A stretch of DNA of 64,000 bases, taken from positions 4,154,001-4,218,000 of the forward strand of contig JAJEKV010000064.1 of NCBI GenBank assembly GCA_021234155.1, in the 5' to 3' direction. Below, piece by piece: positions 58,920 to 64,000 of this stretch. Below the pieces are notes generated by a model. That model had not been told where the DNA came from. It searched no databases and was given only the letters and a program-made list of their open reading frames with translations. The position numbers were made by a program, and so were the translations under genes. This DNA is from Isoetes taiwanensis (taxonomy: Eukaryota > Streptophyta > Lycopodiopsida > Isoetales > Isoetaceae). The number at the start of each line of letters is the position of its first letter. The stretch's first letter is position 1.

Positions 58920-60900
58920 AATTTAAATGTATCTAATTAACTTCAATACCATCTTTTACAATGGCTTAAATTAAAACAAAATTCAAATGTCCACGTACCA
59001 TCAAACCAAGAAGTGAGTTAGTTGGGAAGAGAAATGTTCGCGGCGGCGGATAAAATTTTTGTATACAAGAATGTCACTTTAGGTGACATTCTCATGTGGA
59101 AACACTGCCTCCTAGTCCAATCGTATGTTGACACGTGGCAGCAATTCTTTTAAGGAATGTTTAATAGATTTTGCATTCAATTTTTTTTAGACATTTACCT
59201 AATATTCTTAACATTTACTCGACATTCTGCCACAGAATGTAATGTAAGTGATTTTCACGTGATGCTAAAAATGTTTGAACAACATGCCATCGAAAAACTG
59301 TGCAATGAAAAAATCAGCCTGTCTAACTGCTTGCCGGGAACACTTACGTCGCGCAAATCCAGACCATACGATCTGAAAATCAAGGGCTATGGGGGCTGCA
59401 AAAGGAATACTAGCCGCTTGCGGCATGCCTTGTCTGGTTCGACGAGCATGTCTTGAGGATTGGATTAGCTGCTTCCAGGTGATTGAGTTTGTTTTTGTTT
59501 TTTACTTTCAGATTGAGATTCACAGTGTCTGATCATTCATATTCTATGGTGACAAAGAAAAAAATTCCTTCAGGAACTTATCCTTGGTGCTTCTGATGCA
59601 AATGCATAATTTCTTGGTTGTCCCTAAATGTGGGATGCGTCTTTCTCTCTTTTAATCTTCGGCTATATTGAGAGGGGTTTTACCTGAATAATCCTTCTTC
59701 TAGTGGGACAGGTTATTCTTAGCCTAATTATCTTGTTAAATACTTAGAAAAATCAACGTGGTTTTCCTCCAAATCAGTGTCTAGTTTGATGGTTGGTTAT
59801 TAGTGTAGTAATTAGGTAGGCAAAGTAGATCCAAAAAACAATGCATCATGAATATTCAGCTGTCTCTTCTTCTGGCAGCCAATTTATTGTGTCTAGATAT
59901 CATTGCTTCCTTCTTAAACCTAGATGTTGTTTTGATCTTGTTTTGATCCGATTAGCTCTTTTTTTCCCCAATAAACTCTTTAGTTCTACCTTAACTCTTA
60001 TGCCTCATCCAAACTCCCACATCTGTCGTACAATCTAACAATAATGTTGTGCAATGCAGTGTCTCTATGGACAAATTGACTCTATCTTAGGCTAGTATAC
60101 TACCACACGTTTTCAAGGTGGAAAATTTTAATGCCTCATTATTGCATCATCTCAAAGGTGATATGGTAGAATCAAGACTATCTATGAATACTTTGTATGT
60201 ATCACCTGTCCACCTTCTCTGTATCTGTTATGGGCACCCTGCTATTTTTTTTCACGTTTCTATATTGATATGTTCTTTTCTAAATACATTGCATCATCAA
60301 CTCCCACCTTTCTAAATAAGATATGCTATTCTCATCCTGCTTTCCACCTTTCTGTGTATGATATGCTATGTTCATCCTGCCTTCAATTATGATATGCTGC
60401 ATGCTTCCATCAATTAGAAACATGATAAAAATCTCTTCCAACGTATTTAGGAGCAAAAAAACCTTACATCCTGCAGAAACATGAAAGAGACAAGATGAAT
60501 TTCAGGAAGAGGCCGGAGCCAAGCTTAGATTTGGTTTTGGGCTTAGCCTGGCGAAGAGGAGGAGGTTGATCTTGGTTGAGAAAGGCTGAGCAAAACTGCA
60601 CCAAGACTGAAAGTAAGGTAAAATGCAATGCATAACCAAGAAAAGAACAATGATGTAACCACAAGTTTCTCAATACAGGAGACACAAAAAGGAGTAATAA
60701 TGTATGATACAAGGCATGTCACATTTCAAAAGTTATATAAGTGGCGTCAGTCAATGCATTTGTTGCTTAGGTTATGTAAAATATGTCAGTTGCATTTGTT
60801 GCTTATATTGTTGTTTTTATTGGATGTGGTTGTGGTTAAGGCTGACCTCCTATGTGACTCTTTGCTAGTGTTCTATGTGTTTTCGAAGATATAAAATCTC
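58920..60900. other. Upstream region of the coiled-coil gene
   Basis: No independent gene was recognised. A possible 5' exon ends at 59478 with cttccag before gtgattgag, which would fit a non-coding first exon and a long first intron. gatatgctat[gt]-type words are repeated at 60315-60395. The 99-codon frame at 59157-59456 is not supported. Confidence 0.35.
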
Positions 60901-60907
60901 AGGCAGG

Positions 60908-63900
60908 ATGGATATGGTGGGTTTTTCAGGTTCGAGCCCCAAACTGCCTTACCGGTGGATTACCTGCAAGTTTAGGGATGGATTGCAAGCTGCTGCATTA
61001 AGTCTAATAAACAAAGAGTATTACAGGTCCGGTAGTAAAAAGCAGGTTTTGCAGGCAGGCGCATACATTGAAGCCCTGTTTTGCACCAAATCATCGAACA
61101 TGAGTGATTTGGATACCCTCTATTTTCCTCAGGGTGCAACACCTACATCCCCTAGACCGTCTTCATGTGGGTTTCAAGCTTTCGTTGCTCGGGCAGGAAG
61201 TGCTCCCTTTTCAGGTTTTGGAACGCCAACTAGTCTTTCAAGGGTCGGCACACCATATGCATGGACTGCCCCTCCATCAAGGAATCAGAATAGCTCCCGA
61301 CCTAAATCAAGGTATAGCAGCCCATCTTCGAGGCTGCGGTCTTGTAGCCCTCTTCCTGCTCACAAAATACCTAGCATAAATTTCAGAGACAGGGAATCTC
61401 TTATTCACGAAATTGAAGATTTAAAGAAGAAGGTAAATGAGCAAACTGCTGTCCTTCGGAGCCAGAAAACTTATGCAGCTGCACTTCAGGTTCATAACAG
61501 GTTACAATTTGCATTCCTTACAGCTAGTTAGGTTGAAAGCAGTGTAGTTAGTTAAACAATTAGAAGCTACTAGCATGTTGGAGATCCTGGAGTTGTTCAG
61601 TTGAAACAAATGTTAACAGATTTTTTTTTTTATCAGGAGATTGGAGGAGGATATTAGAGCATTTGAGAAATGTGGAGTATATGGCCCTAGAACAGGCAGC
61701 TTATCTAGATTACATGCAAGACATCGAGGTGTGTACTACTAAGTTAAATTGACATCTTCAACCCACAAACTCCCTTTCAAGTAATTTTACTTAGATGTGT
61801 GTATCTCCTTGAATGAAGGGCAATTAGTATGTCCAGAACGATTCATTACGATGCTCTCTGTATTTCTTTTTTTATTAAGTTTGTCTGTGAATACTTGTTA
61901 ATGTTAACTCTGTAATGCAGGACTGAAGACAAAACTAAGAAGCCTGCATTCCCTGCGCGAAGCTCAGCAAGAAGAACTTCTTCATCTCCGGAAAGATATG
62001 CGTGTCACAAACACTAAGGTATAGAAATTTTACAGCATTCATGCATACCTAGCATAGATTACTCATTGGTTTTGATGGCAGGAGATGGAGGCAGAGAAAG
62101 AGGTCTTTGCTGTAGAAATATCTAGATTAAGGAAGGTTCTCAAACGACAAAGGAACTCTCATTACCGTCTAAGTCTGGAGAATCAGGAGATGTTGAAGGC
62201 AGGAGAAAAACGAAACCGTCTGGAAAATGCAATTCTGCGTTTAGAAAGCCACATCGCTGTAAGCCTGCATTCACGTTTTGTCTTTCTCATTCTTAACTTT
62301 CTGAATTAAGTTCATGCCAGCTAAATCTTCGAATTATACCTAACACATAGATGATGAGTAAGCACGTCGAAGAAACATGTTGTCAAATCAGCGAATGGCA
62401 ATTGAAGGCAGAAGAATCAGATGCGCAAGCCAAGAGTGCCTGGAGAAAATGTTTACCATTCAATGAGCAAGTTTCTGCTCTTACAGAGCTTGTTGAAAAA
62501 GTAAGGTCAGAGCGCTTAGATGCAAAAAAGAGAGTCAATCAATTGGAAGGACGAATACAAAGTCTTCTCAAGGAAAGACCCCATTGGGATCGTTCATCGC
62601 TTGCAAATAGTGAATGGGTTGGTTCTGATGCTTCCTTAACCTTATCAAGCGAGTGGAGTCGTAATCATACTGAGGCCTCTATATACTATGTTGATGAAGC
62701 ATGCCAGACAGGTGAACATAGTGCTAGGATGGTCATGAAGGGAAACATTGCTATTCCGATGTTAAATTTGGATACAATGGCCAAGCCAGTTTCTATTGAT
62801 GCTGGGCAGGTTGAAGATGACAAAGGGACTGGACACAAGAAGCATGACAATTTGCTTTATGAAACTGTAGATTCTGTTGTTAATGATATCTTAAATACAT
62901 TGAGTACTGGAGGAACCAATGCAATACCAGTGTCTGAGACTGCTTATTCACTGCAGCCGCCAGACCAGAATAAGATTAGAGATGAGATTGCAGAGTGCAT
63001 ACAAGAAATACTCTCAAAAACCAAGTTTCATAACATCCATGTAAATCAAATTGGACACGATATTGCAGAGTGCATACAAGAAACGCCCTCTTCCGATATT
63101 ATCAAGTTTCATGCAACACCAGTGTCTGAGGCTTCGTATTCAGTACAGCTGCCACACAAGAATAACATCCATGCAGATAAAATTGGACACGATATTATGG
63201 AAGAAACACCTTTTTCTGATATTATGGAAGAGATTGATGATGGTACTGAAGTTGTTCAAATCCATGCCGAGGCTCCAGCGACTTTGGAAGATCACAAAGT
63301 TAAAGATTCACAAGAATCTTTCAGTTTTGATAATGAAGGGGGATTAAGTTTAGCAATGCTTATTGCTCAACGGGCAAGGGCTGCCATGCATGAGCATGAC
63401 AAAGATGTGGATATACGAGAAGATCGAGTTAGCGGAAGGGCAACATCATCCAAAGATAGGGACTTGCAGTCACCAAGAAAATCTCGTTGCATGTAAAAGC
63501 CCCCAAAACAAAAAAAAAACCCCAACAAATGCATAAAGAAAAAGAAACGTAATGTTGAGCTTGGTTCTCTAACTTGTAGGGTTAAACCACTTGTCTTGTT
63601 TTGTTAATATCTAACTAGGTTATTTCCTGGAGAAACAACAACCACGGATCATGCAACAGCCATGCTGGGGACAACTTACTCGGTAGAGCTGCCTGATCGG
63701 AAGAAAATTTTTCTACACAAGGTAGGAGACGAGATTGTGCAAAGTACTGTGTTGGAAGAACCTGAAGTTAAAGGCGAAGAAGAGTCTCTGAATGAAGAGG
63801 GATTAAGTTTAGCAACACTTGTTGCTCAACAAGCAAGGGCTGCTATGTATGAGCATGATAAGGATTTAGGAAATCAGTCCACTGAAAGTATAACACAACC

Positions 63901-63976
63901 AAAGTATAGAGTTTTTCAGTCTTCAGGAAAATCTTGCTGGTACTACGCTTCACCATCAATAAACACAGATGCATAG
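60908..63976 (+). CDS. Coiled-coil protein with repeated C-terminal module, six exons
   Basis: Exons 60908-61500, 61637-61728, 61921-62018, 62082-62258, 62351-63492 and 63619-63976 join in phase with GT-AG introns and give about 819 residues. The acceptor ctcag before 60903 and the ATG at 60908 set the start; a later ATG at 61100 (MSDLDTLYFPQG) is possible. The N-terminus is Ser/Pro-rich, followed by long heptad-like helices (HEIEDLKKKVNEQTAVLRSQ, then exons 2-5). The C-terminus is acidic and repeated: three VSETAYSLQ/VSEASYSVQ/LGTTYSVEL modules and two copies of GLSLAxLxAQxARAAMxEHD, the last in exon 6. The domain pattern suggests a cytoskeletal or scaffold protein, but I do not recognise the family. 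Exon 6 may not be the last, since the window ends soon after. Confidence 0.7.
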
Positions 63977-64000
63977 TGTTTTGTGGAAAATCCTCTCCAG

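Overview
The window is nuclear DNA of a land plant with a large, repeat-rich genome. Genes are sparse and spliced (GT-AG introns). The recognisable protein families are plant-like: a Werner-type exonuclease, a ZIP/IAR1-like transporter, an NPG/NPGR-type TPR protein and an SMR-domain protein. Most of the sequence is layered retrotransposons, tRNA-derived SINEs and foldback elements. The style of the LINEs and the repeat load suggest a fern or another non-seed plant, but that is a guess. No rRNA, complete tRNA, CRISPR or organelle gene was seen.

Layout. 1-8.9 kb: eroded transposon debris (copia reverse transcriptase scrap, a decayed LINE). 9.1-11.9 kb: the best gene, a six-exon WRN-like 3'-5' exonuclease that reads through cleanly. 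13.1-15.0 kb: a ZIP/IAR1-like pseudogene that keeps its exon borders. 16.2-18.2 kb: an NPG/NPGR fragment, then a terminal-inverted-repeat element built from GGGTTCGC hairpins that carries an SMR-domain fragment. 18.2-22.5 kb: short tandem repeats, unrecognised minus-strand exons, and a 0.3-kb duplication interrupted by a SINE. 22.6-26.4 kb: tandem repeats with heat-shock-element-like motifs, a gypsy gag split by a MITE, and a 2.1-kb palindrome with 0.96-kb arms. 26.4-31.6 kb: direct repeats, two LINE 3' fragments and isolated minus-strand exon candidates.

31.6-44.6 kb: a decayed minus-strand Ty3/gypsy element (LTRs, PBS, gag/protease/RT/RNase H/integrase remnants) with a long LINE nested in its gag. 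44.6-45.5 kb: a 5'-truncated L1-type LINE with poly(A). 46.1-46.6 kb: another LINE 3' fragment. 46863-57005: a structurally complete LTR retrotransposon with 1.7-kb LTRs, PBS, PPT and a perfect 5-bp target duplication, but almost no coding capacity (LARD-like). It landed in an older LINE copy that resumes at 57.0 kb. 57.6-58.7 kb: unrecognised exon-like pieces. 60.9-64.0 kb: a six-exon gene for a coiled-coil protein with an internally repeated C-terminus.

The mobile elements appear linked: the SINE at 21.5 kb has a 3' end like that of the resident LINE family, which suggests the LINE machinery moved it. The two likely functional host genes are the exonuclease and the coiled-coil gene. The ZIP, NPG/NPGR and SMR pieces are broken.
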